DNA of 64,000 nucleotides from Phormidesmis sp963710175 (lineage in GTDB: Bacteria; Cyanobacteriota; Cyanobacteriia; Phormidesmidales; Phormidesmidaceae): positions 62,001-126,000 of the forward strand of contig CAVPZC010000003.1 of NCBI GenBank assembly GCA_963710175.1, given 5' to 3'. The notes under the pieces were generated by a model. It was given only the letters and a program-made list of their open reading frames with translations. It searched no databases and had not been told where the DNA came from. Position 1 is the first letter of the stretch. Every line of letters begins with the position of its first letter. A program made the translations under genes and the position numbers. Positions 17,759-25,217 of the stretch are shown one piece after another.

Positions 17759-19249
17759 CTATGTGCCAAATCCAGATTTTTTCTTGGCTTTTTTCTTGGC
17801 AGTGCTCTTACTCACCGTTTTCAAGGCTGATTGAAAGAGGTTGTGCAGATGAACAGGGACGCTAGCCGATTCAGGAATCTGAGGGGTGAGCTGTTTGCCG
17901 TACCGGGAGATCGCCCCGTCCAAATCCTGCGCAATGTCAAAGTCAGGGTTGCTCAATATCCGGCGCAGCGATGCCTCTAGGGGGGTGCCATAGTTTTTGG
18001 CTAAGTGACGCCAGACTGGGGCGATCACCTGCTCATTTTCCAAATGTTTCACAACCAGCCGATCCAGCAGGGCGGTCTCTTCATCATCCAAATCTGGCTC
18101 ACCCTCTGCACCTGAACGAGCCAAACGCTCTTCCAGACGGCTGTAGTCTGTTAAAAATGTCTGTCCCCACCGGGGATGGGCAAACACTGTCACCGCATCA
18201 GCCCGTCGCAGCTCGTCGGGCAGGTCCACTTTGGGCATGACCATTTTGAGCGATCGCTTGCTTTCCAGCAGCCGTTTAGCCACCTGACTCTCCTCACCTA
18301 ACAACGCCATCGCCTCCGACAGCTCTTCTGCCGATAGCCCAGAGTCCTCCGCTAGCTCTGTCAAAGTTTTTGAGCTATCTAGCCCAGCTTCCGCCAGCTG
18401 CTTTTCGGTCGCTTGCTCCTGATAGGCCTGTAGTTTTTGATTGAGCTCATAACCCGGCAAAGTTATTTTCTCCGCCCCAAAAAAGGTCAAAAAGCCCTCA
18501 TGCTGCTGTTTAACGGAGTCCCAAGCTGCCGCTTCTAAATCAGGGGCGTCTCCATACAGGTGCTGTGGAAACCACTGCTTGAAGTTGCCAATTGCCACCG
18601 CTAGTTTGGGTTCGCCTAGTTTTCCCAAGAGCGTTAGCGGCCCCGAAAATGTCCATTCGCTGTCTGCAACCGGCAGCAGTCTGGCAATAACAATTTCTCC
18701 TGGGCTCAGCCTGGAAAGCACGACCGGAGCTTGAGTCTCGTTAGGCGTAACGCTGTACAGCTTCTCGGTGAGCCAGTTCATCAGCGTATATCGCTTGGGT
18801 GTGGCTCTACACACCGCAAATAGCCCATTGAAGCCCTTTTGCCACTCCCTGAGCCAGTACTGCGATGCTTCTGATAGCCCTGGTTGCGACTGAATAAATA
18901 GATCGACCGCTGACCGGTCAGCTACCTGCCCTTCGGTTAAAAACATGTCTATAGCCAAGTCCGGGCGGCTAATGCCGGCTAAACTAGGCTTTGCCCATCG
19001 ACTAAGCTGCGCAGCACTGAAGGCTTCTAAAGCTGTCGCCACCTCACCTTCATCGTCTAAAACAAAGTCAGCTAGGTCCTGCTTTAAAGCCATCTGTTGC
19101 TGAATGCGATCAGCTAAATCCTTACCACCAAAACGGGCTGATTCTTGTGTCCCGGTCTCAACTGCGATAGATCTATTAGCCTGTTTATCCACCATCGGCT
19201 CTTGATTGCCCTCCCAAAAACAGGCTGATTCTTGTTCACTTGCTGCCAC
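17759..19249 (-). CDS. unknown protein with lysine-rich C-terminus
   Basis: I do not recognise this 496-residue protein. It is acidic through the middle, has no signal peptide or membrane segment, and contains an Ala/Glu-rich helical stretch (residues ~270-320). It ends in a very basic tail (KSTAKKKAKKKSG). The first ~50 residues contain a repeated motif, QESACFWEG and QESARFGGK, which reflects a short DNA repeat, so translation may begin at the ATG at 19195 (MVDKQANRS) or later rather than at 19249. The neighbours (photolyase, GlsB-like protein) give no functional clue. Confidence 0.7.
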   Translation of the reverse strand: MAASEQESACFWEGNQEPMVDKQANRSIAVETGTQESARFGGKDLADRIQQQMALKQDLADFVLDDEGEVATALEAFSAAQLSRWAKPSLAGISRPDLAIDMFLTEGQVADRSAVDLFIQSQPGLSEASQYWLREWQKGFNGLFAVCRATPKRYTLMNWLTEKLYSVTPNETQAPVVLSRLSPGEIVIARLLPVADSEWTFSGPLTLLGKLGEPKLAVAIGNFKQWFPQHLYGDAPDLEAAAWDSVKQQHEGFLTFFGAEKITLPGYELNQKLQAYQEQATEKQLAEAGLDSSKTLTELAEDSGLSAEELSEAMALLGEESQVAKRLLESKRSLKMVMPKVDLPDELRRADAVTVFAHPRWGQTFLTDYSRLEERLARSGAEGEPDLDDEETALLDRLVVKHLENEQVIAPVWRHLAKNYGTPLEASLRRILSNPDFDIAQDLDGAISRYGKQLTPQIPESASVPVHLHNLFQSALKTVSKSTAKKKAKKKSGFGT

Positions 19250-19329
19250 ATGTAGCAGTGTTGTCTATGCCCACACCTTAAGTTAGGAACTGCTCTGGCG
19301 CTTGAGGCCGTCATTATCTTAACAACACA

Positions 19330-19363
19330 ATAGGTCAACCAGGCATATACCCAGTTGACCTAT
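19330..19363. repeat. 10-bp-arm inverted repeat
   Basis: Arms ATAGGTCAAC (19330-19339) and GTTGACCTAT (19354-19363) are perfectly complementary around a 14-base loop. It lies downstream of the GlsB-like gene and 81 bp upstream of the unknown gene, both on the minus strand. No T-run follows on either strand, so it could be an operator or RNA hairpin rather than a terminator. Its right arm recurs at 11297-11305. Confidence 0.55.
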
Positions 19364-19486
19364 TTCAAATCAGTTCTAACGGCTGCTTGCTGCTGCTTTA
19401 GCTAGCCCACGTCAACCGTAGCGCTTAGTCAGTACCGCTGCCAGATTGCCGCAACAGCATAGCTTCACTCTAAACAGTGCGCTCAT

Positions 19487-19753
19487 TTAGACAGTGCGCT
19501 TGGTGGCCGCATAGTAGATGAAGAGCGTAACAATAGCACCCAGTACTGCGACGATGACGCCACCTATACTGAGGCTCGCACCAAAGGCAATAGAGCCAGT
19601 GGTAATCAGCGAGTAAATGAGTCCACCTACAAATGCGCCGACGATGCCTAGCAGCATAGTACCAAGAATGCCACCGCCCTGATGACCAGGGTAAATGGCA
19701 CGGGCGATCGCCCCAGCAATCAGACCTAAAACAATCCAAGCAATAATATTCAT
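19487..19753 (-). CDS. GlsB/YeaQ/YmgE family stress-response membrane protein
   Basis: This 88-residue hydrophobic protein has three membrane helices. The family pattern is clear: IIAWIVLGLIAGAIARAIYPG, GGGILGTMLLGIVGAFVGGLI and IGGVIVAVLGAIVTLFIYY, with the conserved GHQGGG turn. These small proteins, once labelled transglycosylase-associated, are induced by stress in several bacteria, and their biochemical role is unknown. It is transcribed divergently from psaI across a 298-bp region. Confidence 0.88.
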   Translation of the reverse strand: MNIIAWIVLGLIAGAIARAIYPGHQGGGILGTMLLGIVGAFVGGLIYSLITTGSIAFGASLSIGGVIVAVLGAIVTLFIYYAATKRTV

Positions 19754-20051
19754 TACAATCTACTCTCCAAAAATTTTGATACGGCCAAAAGAACAAGCGT
19801 TTCCCTCAGGTATGCCCAATGTATCGGAATACACAGGCATCCTGCGACTCTCTCAAGGAGTAGATGGCCTACACCTTCCGTATGATTCTGTTTAATCAGC
19901 TTTAATGGGTCCAGCTAGCTTCAATAGACCTATTAAAGCTGTATTCATTAATTTCGACTAAGATTTTAACTGGAGGAGGATGGATTGGCCGCCAATTCGG
20001 AGTAGGGTTGTAGTGTTGACGAATAATTTGCATTAAAAAAGGACAACCGAC
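19754..20051. promoter_or_regulatory. divergent upstream region of glsB-like gene and psaI with a 15-bp-arm inverted repeat
   Basis: No gene is seen in these 298 bp. An inverted repeat with arms at 19897-19911 and 19927-19941 (15 bp each, one G-T pair on the plus strand, 15-base loop) sits 110 bp before psaI and about 144 bp before the other start. An A-rich GAGGAGGA stretch at about 19972 is too far from psaI to be its ribosome-binding site. Confidence 0.5.
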
Positions 20052-20222
20052 ATGACAGCTTCTTTTTTACCCACCATATTGGTCCCTTTGGTTGGTTTAG
20101 TTTTCCCTGCAGTTACTATGGCCGCTCTGTTTCTTTACATTGAGCGGGGTCAAGCTAAGACCGGTGACGATACTACTCCTTGGGGCCAGCTGTCAGAAGA
20201 TAGCCAAAAAACACCGGTCTAG
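20052..20222 (+). CDS. psaI: photosystem I subunit VIII (PsaI), with C-terminal extension
   Basis: This 56-codon gene encodes the single-helix PSI subunit VIII, which helps hold PsaL at the trimer or monomer interface. Residues 5-30 (FLPTILVPLVGLVFPAVTMA then ALFLYIE) match the PsaI transmembrane segment and resemble plant PsaI strikingly. The family usually stops about 3-8 residues later; here a polar tail of roughly 25 residues (RGQAKTGDDTTPWGQLSED and on) continues to the TAG. It converges on psbJ and shares a bidirectional terminator with it. Confidence 0.88.
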   Translation: MTASFLPTILVPLVGLVFPAVTMAALFLYIERGQAKTGDDTTPWGQLSEDSQKTPV

Positions 20223-20281
20223 CTGGCGGTTCGCGACACGGCTCTCAGCAGACCGCTAAGTAATAAATCACTCTGTAAAAA

Positions 20282-20309
20282 AAGCGGCCTGTCAACTGAC
20301 AGGCCGCTT
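20282..20309. terminator. bidirectional terminator between psaI and psbJ
   Basis: A 12-bp perfect stem (AAGCGGCCTGTC / GACAGGCCGCTT) closes a 4-base AACT loop. On the minus strand it is followed by seven T residues (complement of 20275-20281), and on the plus strand by a T-rich stretch, so it can end both psaI and the psbE-F-L-J transcript. Confidence 0.85.
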
Positions 20310-20324
20310 CCTTATTTTTAGCTG

Positions 20325-20363
20325 TTTGCTCACAAGCTTTGCTCACAAGCTTTGCTCACAAGC
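20325..20363. repeat. three perfect tandem copies of a 13-bp unit
   Basis: TTTGCTCACAAGC is repeated three times without mismatch, ending 6 bp before the psbJ stop codon (read on the minus strand, directly after the stop). It lies in the psbJ 3' untranslated region ahead of the terminator. Confidence 0.95.
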
Positions 20364-20369
20364 TGAGCG

Positions 20370-20489
20370 TCAAAGGGCAGAGCCAGTCCCTACATAAGAG
20401 CCATAGAAAAAGATACCGACGACAACCAGCACACCAGTGCCAGCCACTGTCGCCACAATCCACAGGGGAATTTTACCGTTCTGAAACAT
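20370..20489 (-). CDS. psbJ: photosystem II protein PsbJ
   Basis: This is a 39-residue, single-helix PSII core subunit that sits near cytochrome b559 and the plastoquinone channel. The translation (GKIPLWIVATVAGTGVLVVV, then GIFFYGSYVGTGSAL) matches the PsbJ family end to end. A TAGGAGAGAG ribosome-binding site precedes the ATG. It follows psbL by an unusually long 224 bp, which may hold a promoter of its own (TTGACA complement at 20584-20589). Confidence 0.95.
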   Translation of the reverse strand: MFQNGKIPLWIVATVAGTGVLVVVGIFFYGSYVGTGSAL

Positions 20490-20713
20490 GAGACTCTCTC
20501 CTACTCACAACATGGAGGGCGTCAACCAACCACGTTGCCCAAAGCCAACTGGACCGAACGCTGGTTAAACCCTGCTGATTTACTGTCAATTTGTCTGATT
20601 GATTTAGCCAGGCTGCTATTTGCAACCGTTTGAAAGCTACTGTTAGCTGGTCCACGCTGCTCACTTGCCTGCGCTCACCAGCTGCCGCCGCATGTCCAGC
20701 AATTTAAAGCTTC
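20490..20713. other. psbL-psbJ spacer, no gene; possible internal promoter
   Basis: These 224 bp separate psbL from psbJ. The one open frame that crosses it overlaps the psbJ start and looks non-coding. On the minus strand a perfect TTGACA (20584-20589) is followed after 16 bp by a weak TAACCA. Confidence 0.3.
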
Positions 20714-20836
20714 TTAGTTGAAGAAATAGCTGGAGAATAGCAGCCCTGTCACAAAGACCAGTAGCAAACCTAGAAACAAAGATGTTCGGTTTAGCTCAAC
20801 GGGTTGCTTGTTCGGGTTAGTGGGTCTATCAGCCAT
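20714..20836 (-). CDS. psbL: photosystem II protein PsbL
   Basis: This 40-residue single-helix subunit is needed at the PSII dimer interface and for acceptor-side function. The sequence (NKQPVELNRTSLFLGLLL through VTGLLFSSYFFN) is nearly invariant in the family, including the SSYFFN end. The ATG lies 9 bp after the psbF stop, so the genes are cotranscribed. Confidence 0.97.
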   Translation of the reverse strand: MADRPTNPNKQPVELNRTSLFLGLLLVFVTGLLFSSYFFN

Positions 20837-20845
20837 AAGAGCCTC

Positions 20846-20980
20846 CTAGCGTTGAATAAATTGCATGGCAGCGATCGCGCCCAAAAAGAAAACCGAAGGC
20901 ACAGCCAAGGCATGTACCGACAGCCAGCGCACGGTGAAAATTGGATAGGTAATCGGTTCGTTAGGGTTTCCACTTGTCAT
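20846..20980 (-). CDS. psbF: cytochrome b559 beta subunit (PsbF)
   Basis: This 44-residue subunit carries one of the two histidines that ligate the cytochrome b559 heme (His in TVRWLSVHALAVPSV). The translation ends FFLGAIAAMQFIQR as in all PsbF proteins. It is the second gene of the psbE-F-L-J operon, 61 bp after psbE. Confidence 0.97.
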   Translation of the reverse strand: MTSGNPNEPITYPIFTVRWLSVHALAVPSVFFLGAIAAMQFIQR

Positions 20981-21041
20981 GGCAGTTCTCCAGAAATAGT
21001 CATCTCAACTCTCTCAATCATTTGCGATTGATTTCCTACCG

Positions 21042-21284
21042 CTACTCGCCGTAGCGAATCGCCCGGTCGGGGTCATAGCGATCATCCACGATGGGCAGCT
21101 CCATCTGGTTGCTCGGGTAGTATTCGTTAGGGCGCGGCGTACCAAATGCGTCGTATGCCAGACCTGTCGAAACAAACAGCCAGCCTGCAATAAACAAAGC
21201 TGGAATTGTAATGCTGTGAATAATCCAGTAGCGAACGCTTGTTACAATGTCGCCAAAGGGTCTTTCGCCGGTATCGCCAGCCAT
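21042..21284 (-). CDS. psbE: cytochrome b559 alpha subunit (PsbE)
   Basis: This 80-residue subunit provides the other heme ligand (His in VRYWIIHSITIPALF) and a lumenal tail (TPRPNEYYPSNQMELPIVDDRY). With PsbF it forms the cytochrome essential for PSII assembly. The start is preceded by TAGGAGACTTT. It is first in psbE-F-L-J and follows ycf48 by 153 bp. Confidence 0.97.
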   Translation of the reverse strand: MAGDTGERPFGDIVTSVRYWIIHSITIPALFIAGWLFVSTGLAYDAFGTPRPNEYYPSNQMELPIVDDRYDPDRAIRYGE

Positions 21285-21324
21285 ACTTCAAAGTCTCCTA
21301 CTATTAAAATCAGCACCTGTCATC

Positions 21325-21354
21325 ATCATACGAAACTCTCAGGTTCCCTTACAA
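21325..21354 (-). promoter_or_regulatory. candidate psbE-F-L-J promoter
   Basis: On the minus strand TTGTAA (complement of 21349-21354), 18 bp and TATGAT (complement of 21325-21330) resemble a sigma-70-type promoter about 40 bp before the psbE start. Assigned by eye. Confidence 0.4.
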
Positions 21355-21437
21355 GCAATCCCTGTAAATTCCAGATGTCTGAAGCGGCGATCATGCCAGT
21401 ACAGGCAACCGGCAAGCCACTTCTAACGTGCCAGTGA

Positions 21438-22472
21438 CTACGCTGTTGGCTCCTCTTCATAGCGTAGCAAATAGCCCCGCTGTCCCAACACATAGCCCCG
21501 ATCACCCTCTAAAAACTTAATGCGATAGAAGTTAGTCGGCACATTCTCAACAGCTTTGTCTTTAAACCAGGTCTCACCCCCGTCCGGGCTCATCAGCAAA
21601 TTGCCGCTACCGCCTGTAACCCAGAGCTCCTCGGGAGTACGGTAAGCAACATCTAATAATCCCCAGCTAGAGGCAAGTTCAGGATTAATCGGCTCACTCC
21701 ACTCCTCATACTCTGTCTTCTCAGTCCCGAACTGCATTTGTCCGCCTCTAGCAATCAGCCATAGTAACCCATCCTTGCCAAAGCCCATATTTTGCAACCG
21801 CTTAGAGTTCTCTCGGTTGTGAGGCTGCCAAGCCGCCTGTCCGGGTAGCCACGTCGAGTAAAAATTACCGCGCGACGAAACTGCCACATACCGCCCGTCT
21901 ACATTGCGAGTCATGTTGCGCACCACCCCTACAGCCGACTGCACCAGCCCCTGCCAGTGCTCGCCACCATCCTTTGTCCGGTAGATTGCACCAATATCGG
22001 TAGCTAGCTCAGCCGACTGGTTGCCAACCGCTGTAATCAGTAGCGGTTGACCAGGCAGCTGGGGATCGAGAGGAATATTTGACCAAGACGTCCCGCCATC
22101 GGTGGTATGCAGCATAATGCTCGGCTGCCCTACCAGCCAGCCTTCCTCACCCTTAAAATCAATAGAGGTGAAAGTATACTGCTGCTCGCCAAGTTCCAAA
22201 ATTCGTGGATCCCACGTCTGGCCAGCATCAGTAGACTCCAGTATTGTTGTCCGACTGCCCACCAGCCAACCGTGTTCACCCCCTTGAACAAAGGCCACAT
22301 CTGCAATAGAAGCCTCGGTTGGTAGGGCAATTACCTCCCACGGGTTGGTCTCTGTATCCGCCAAAAATACATTGCCACAGCTAGTGGTCAACACAGCTAT
22401 CAGCAGCAGCACCGCCCCCTTTAGCCCGGCCCCATTCCAAGCCCTCTTCAAACACTCTAAAACCGTCTGCAT
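21438..22472 (-). CDS. ycf48: photosystem II assembly factor Ycf48 (HCF136)
   Basis: Ycf48 is a lumenal beta-propeller that binds nascent D1 and helps build the PSII reaction centre. The N-terminus from ATG 22472 is a lipoprotein signal (LLLIAVLTTSC, lipid-modified Cys32). Repeated propeller blades then contain W-x-x-G and TDGGxxW motifs, for example DAGQTWD, TDGGTSW, KDGGEHWQG and PDGGETWFK. An in-frame ATG at 22493 is also possible. The order rubA-ycf48-psbEFLJ is the common cyanobacterial one and fits joint PSII biogenesis. Confidence 0.96.
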   Translation of the reverse strand: MQTVLECLKRAWNGAGLKGAVLLLIAVLTTSCGNVFLADTETNPWEVIALPTEASIADVAFVQGGEHGWLVGSRTTILESTDAGQTWDPRILELGEQQYTFTSIDFKGEEGWLVGQPSIMLHTTDGGTSWSNIPLDPQLPGQPLLITAVGNQSAELATDIGAIYRTKDGGEHWQGLVQSAVGVVRNMTRNVDGRYVAVSSRGNFYSTWLPGQAAWQPHNRENSKRLQNMGFGKDGLLWLIARGGQMQFGTEKTEYEEWSEPINPELASSWGLLDVAYRTPEELWVTGGSGNLLMSPDGGETWFKDKAVENVPTNFYRIKFLEGDRGYVLGQRGYLLRYEEEPTA

Positions 22473-22594
22473 GACAACTCCAGCAAAAATCACTCACTCA
22501 AAAACTTACGCTCAGACAAACCTTCAGACAAAGCTCGCGGATCTGCGTCAGCGCTGTTGGCTCAAACCTCGAAACTAGCCCCATCAAAGCCCTC

Positions 22595-23053
22595 TTATCG
22601 AAGGCCATATAGGCTCAAGAAAAACAGCACAGCAATGCCCAACGCACCAAAGATCAAGATGCTCTTTTGGCCGGGCGTGAGGGTATTGACGCCAAACCCG
22701 TAGCTCAAGTTTTCTTTAAAGCCCGAGGCCGTACCCAATGGCCCTACGTTGCTGAATTGCCGGGTGCTAGCACCGCATACAGGGCAACGCCAGTCTGGGA
22801 GTAGATCCTCAAAGGCAATACCTGGCGGCACATCGCTCCGACTATCGCCTTTTGCGGGTTCATAGGTATAGCCACAGGCACGACACTCATGGCGATCCAT
22901 CTCCTGAGGCGTTAGGGGCCTGACGGCTTCTCCCAACCCGCCCTCAGCCCCTTCAGCGTCGGCATTAGCGACACCTCCAGACTGGACTAGGGGAATCGTC
23001 TCTTCTACAGACGACGACTCTGGCTCAAGATTAGATTGTGGCTCAGTACTCAT
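22595..23053 (-). CDS. rubA: membrane-anchored rubredoxin RubA
   Basis: A rubredoxin domain (residues 55-100) carries four iron-binding cysteines: Cys57-x2-Cys60 (HECRACGYTY) and Cys90-x2-Cys93 (DWRCPVCGA). The C-terminal helix (about 131-150, SILIFGALGIAVLFFLSLYG) anchors it in the thylakoid membrane. The acidic N-terminal extension is poorly conserved. RubA is needed for PSII (and PSI) accumulation and acts with Ycf48 at an early assembly step. It heads the rubA-ycf48-psbEFLJ cluster. Confidence 0.95.
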   Translation of the reverse strand: MSTEPQSNLEPESSSVEETIPLVQSGGVANADAEGAEGGLGEAVRPLTPQEMDRHECRACGYTYEPAKGDSRSDVPPGIAFEDLLPDWRCPVCGASTRQFSNVGPLGTASGFKENLSYGFGVNTLTPGQKSILIFGALGIAVLFFLSLYGLR

Positions 23054-23459
23054 GGCGTTAACTGGGACTCATCGTCTTCAAACTTATGCAAGACATAACC
23101 TCTACAAAATCACAGATATATCTGCAAATATTATGTAGCCTGGCTCTGTAGTTGCTATCTCAACCAAACGAGCTATCTCTATCTCTACCCGCGAATTCGC
23201 TAGCCCATATCTGCCAGCCCAAACCAAAAGAGCTACAGCTTCAAAAGGACAAACGTCGCCTGAGATAGATAAAGAATATGAGAACATCTGTAAACTATTA
23301 TTGCATATAGCGGGTTTTCTACCATGTCGCTGCCCTTTCAAAGGTAAGCAGTGTAGATTGGCGGGCCCAAAGCTATTAGTACTATCGGGATGACAGGCTT
23401 CCGCTCGCGGCTCAGGCCGTTACAATATAGACTGTTGCGAACAGTTCAAGGCATACCCT
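23054..23459. promoter_or_regulatory. divergent upstream region of rubA and ndhC with a perfect palindrome
   Basis: No gene is seen in these 406 bp. ACTGTT-GCG-AACAGT at 23431-23445 is a perfect 6-bp-arm palindrome 14 bp before the ndhC start codon. TACAAT at 23421-23426 just before it could serve as a -10 element. A regulator bound there would block transcription or initiation of ndhCKJ; which regulator is unknown. Confidence 0.4.
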
Positions 23460-23822
23460 GTGTTTGTTTTAAGTGGATATGAGTATTTTCTCGGCTTTCT
23501 GCTAGTTAGCAGCCTGGTGCCAGTCGTAGCTCTAGGCGCGTCTAAGCTATTGCGACCTGCCAGTGCTGGCCCGGCTGGTCGTACGACCTATGAGTCTGGC
23601 TGTGAGCCTATTGGTGGTGCCTGGATTCAGTTCAACATTCGCTACTATATGTTTGCGCTGGTTTTCGTCATCTTCGACGTGGAGACAGTGTTTCTGTACC
23701 CTTGGGCGGTCGCCTTTCACACCCTGGGAGTCTTAGCATTTGTAGAGGCATTAATTTTTATCGCCATTTTGGTGGTTGGCTTAGTTTATGCGTGGCGCAA
23801 GGGAGCTTTAGAGTGGTCGTAG
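23460..23822 (+). CDS. ndhC: NAD(P)H-quinone oxidoreductase subunit 3
   Basis: NdhC is a three-helix membrane subunit of NDH-1 (photosynthetic complex I) in the thylakoid membrane. The 120 residues show the conserved loop TYESGCEPIGGAWIQFNIRYYMFAL and VIFDVETVFLYPWAV. Translation starts at a GTG. It is the first gene of ndhC-K-J, with 8 bp to ndhK. Confidence 0.96.
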   Translation: MFVLSGYEYFLGFLLVSSLVPVVALGASKLLRPASAGPAGRTTYESGCEPIGGAWIQFNIRYYMFALVFVIFDVETVFLYPWAVAFHTLGVLAFVEALIFIAILVVGLVYAWRKGALEWS

Positions 23823-23830
23823 GATCGAAT

Positions 23831-24583
23831 ATGCAATCGGGAATTCAGCAGGGCGGGGTAAGTGCCAGAGGGCCTCTAATCGACCCGAATGAGCGAATCA
23901 TGAACCCGGCAGTTAATACTGGGGTCACTCAGGATCTCTCAGAAAATGTCATCTTGACAACAGTCGACGATCTTTACAACTGGACTCGACTTTCGAGCTT
24001 GTTTCCGCTGCTATACGGAACAGCCTGCTGCTTTATCGAGTTTGCAGCGCTGATTGGGTCTCGCTTTGACTTTGACCGATTTGGTCTATTGCCTCGGGCC
24101 AGCCCCCGCCAAGCCGATCTGATCATTGTGGCGGGTACGGTGACTATGAAAATGGCCCCGGCATTGGTTCGTCTCTATGAGCAAATGCCGAAGCCTGCCT
24201 ATGTTATGGCGATGGGAGCTTGCACTATTACAGGCGGCATGTTCAGCGTCGATTCCCCGACCGCTATTCGCGGGGTCGATAAAATCATCCCGGTAGACGT
24301 TTACATTCCGGGGTGCCCGCCTCGACCTGAGGCGATTTTTGACGCCATTATCAAGCTGCGTAAGAAGATCGCTAACGAGTCCATGCAAGAACGAGGCCAG
24401 CTCGTCGAAACCCACCGTTTTTACACTCGCTCTCACAATATGAAGGCAGTTGCGCCCATTTTAACCGGACAGTACCTGGCCTCGGAAACGCGAGATGCAC
24501 CGCCGAAGGAACTGACTGAGGCCATGGGGGCACCTGTGGCACTGTCTGAATCTGAGGCAAAAGTAGAAGAGGAGCAAGTGTAA
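23831..24583 (+). CDS. ndhK: NAD(P)H-quinone oxidoreductase subunit K
   Basis: NdhK carries the terminal 4Fe-4S cluster (N2) of NDH-1, next to the plastoquinone site. The cluster ligands are visible: two adjacent cysteines in YGTACCFIEFAA, one in GACTITGGMFS and one in YIPGCPPRPEA. The open frame extends upstream into ndhC, but the ATG at 23831 gives the usual N-terminus (MQSGIQQG) and about 250 residues. It is followed 5 bp later by ndhJ. Confidence 0.96.
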   Translation: MQSGIQQGGVSARGPLIDPNERIMNPAVNTGVTQDLSENVILTTVDDLYNWTRLSSLFPLLYGTACCFIEFAALIGSRFDFDRFGLLPRASPRQADLIIVAGTVTMKMAPALVRLYEQMPKPAYVMAMGACTITGGMFSVDSPTAIRGVDKIIPVDVYIPGCPPRPEAIFDAIIKLRKKIANESMQERGQLVETHRFYTRSHNMKAVAPILTGQYLASETRDAPPKELTEAMGAPVALSESEAKVEEEQV

Positions 24584-24588
24584 GGCAG

Positions 24589-25128
24589 ATGGCTGAAAAA
24601 GAAGAAAAAAAAGCGTCCGAAGGTGAGTCATCCTCTGAATCGGCGATTGTCGAAGCGGGTAAGGTCTCTACTTGGCTGAGCGAACAAGGGTTCGCTCATG
24701 AAATTATGGAGCCTGATCATTCCGGCGTAGAAGTTCTCAAAGTCGATCCTCAGTTTCTGCTGCCCTTCGCAACGGCGCTTTATGCTTACGGCTTCAACTA
24801 CTTGCGCTGCCAGTGCGCTTACGATTCTGGCCCGGGCCAGGATCTCGTGAGCGTTTACGACATCACTAAGCTAAACGACGATGCCGATGCGCCCGATGAG
24901 GTGCGGATCAAGTGTTTCCTTCCCCGCGATAATCCTAAGGTGCCTTCGGTATACTGGATCTGGAAGGCTGCTGACTGGCAGGAGCGGGAATGCTATGACC
25001 TGTTTGGTATCACCTACGAAGGACATCCCAATTTGAAGCGGCTGTTGATGCCAGAAGACTGGGAAGGGTACCCGCTGCGCAAAGACTACATCTCACCCGA
25101 TTTTTACGAGTTGCAGGATGCTTACTAA
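24589..25128 (+). CDS. ndhJ: NAD(P)H-quinone oxidoreductase subunit J
   Basis: NdhJ corresponds to the 30-kDa subunit of complex I in the hydrophilic arm. The conserved core is present: CQCAYDSGPGQDLVSVYDI, the family signature ERECYDLFGITYEGHPNLKR, LLMPEDWEGYPLRKDY. An acidic, Lys/Glu-rich 25-residue N-terminal extension precedes it. It is the last gene of ndhC-K-J and is followed by a strong terminator. Confidence 0.96.
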   Translation: MAEKEEKKASEGESSSESAIVEAGKVSTWLSEQGFAHEIMEPDHSGVEVLKVDPQFLLPFATALYAYGFNYLRCQCAYDSGPGQDLVSVYDITKLNDDADAPDEVRIKCFLPRDNPKVPSVYWIWKAADWQERECYDLFGITYEGHPNLKRLLMPEDWEGYPLRKDYISPDFYELQDAY

Positions 25129-25145
25129 GCTGACCGCATGATTTC

Positions 25146-25176
25146 AAAAGCCCTCCACGGTATGTGGGGGGCTTTT
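25146..25176 (+). terminator. rho-independent terminator of ndhC-K-J
   Basis: A 13-bp stem (AAAAGCCCTCCAC / GTGGGGGGCTTTT, one G-T pair) closes a 5-base loop; the right arm ends in TTTT and continues GGTTTT. It lies 18 bp after the ndhJ stop. Confidence 0.88.
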
Positions 25177-25217
25177 GGTTTTGATGAACTGGGCACTCAA
25201 CTCATATTTGTGTGGAC

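Noticed and set aside
20473..20664. 63-codon minus-strand frame between psbL and psbJ
   Set aside because: It overlaps the psbJ start, begins at GTG without a ribosome-binding site, and shows no recognisable pattern.
23102..23341. 79-codon minus-strand frame upstream of rubA
   Set aside because: Low-complexity composition, no ribosome-binding site, and it sits in the divergent promoter region.
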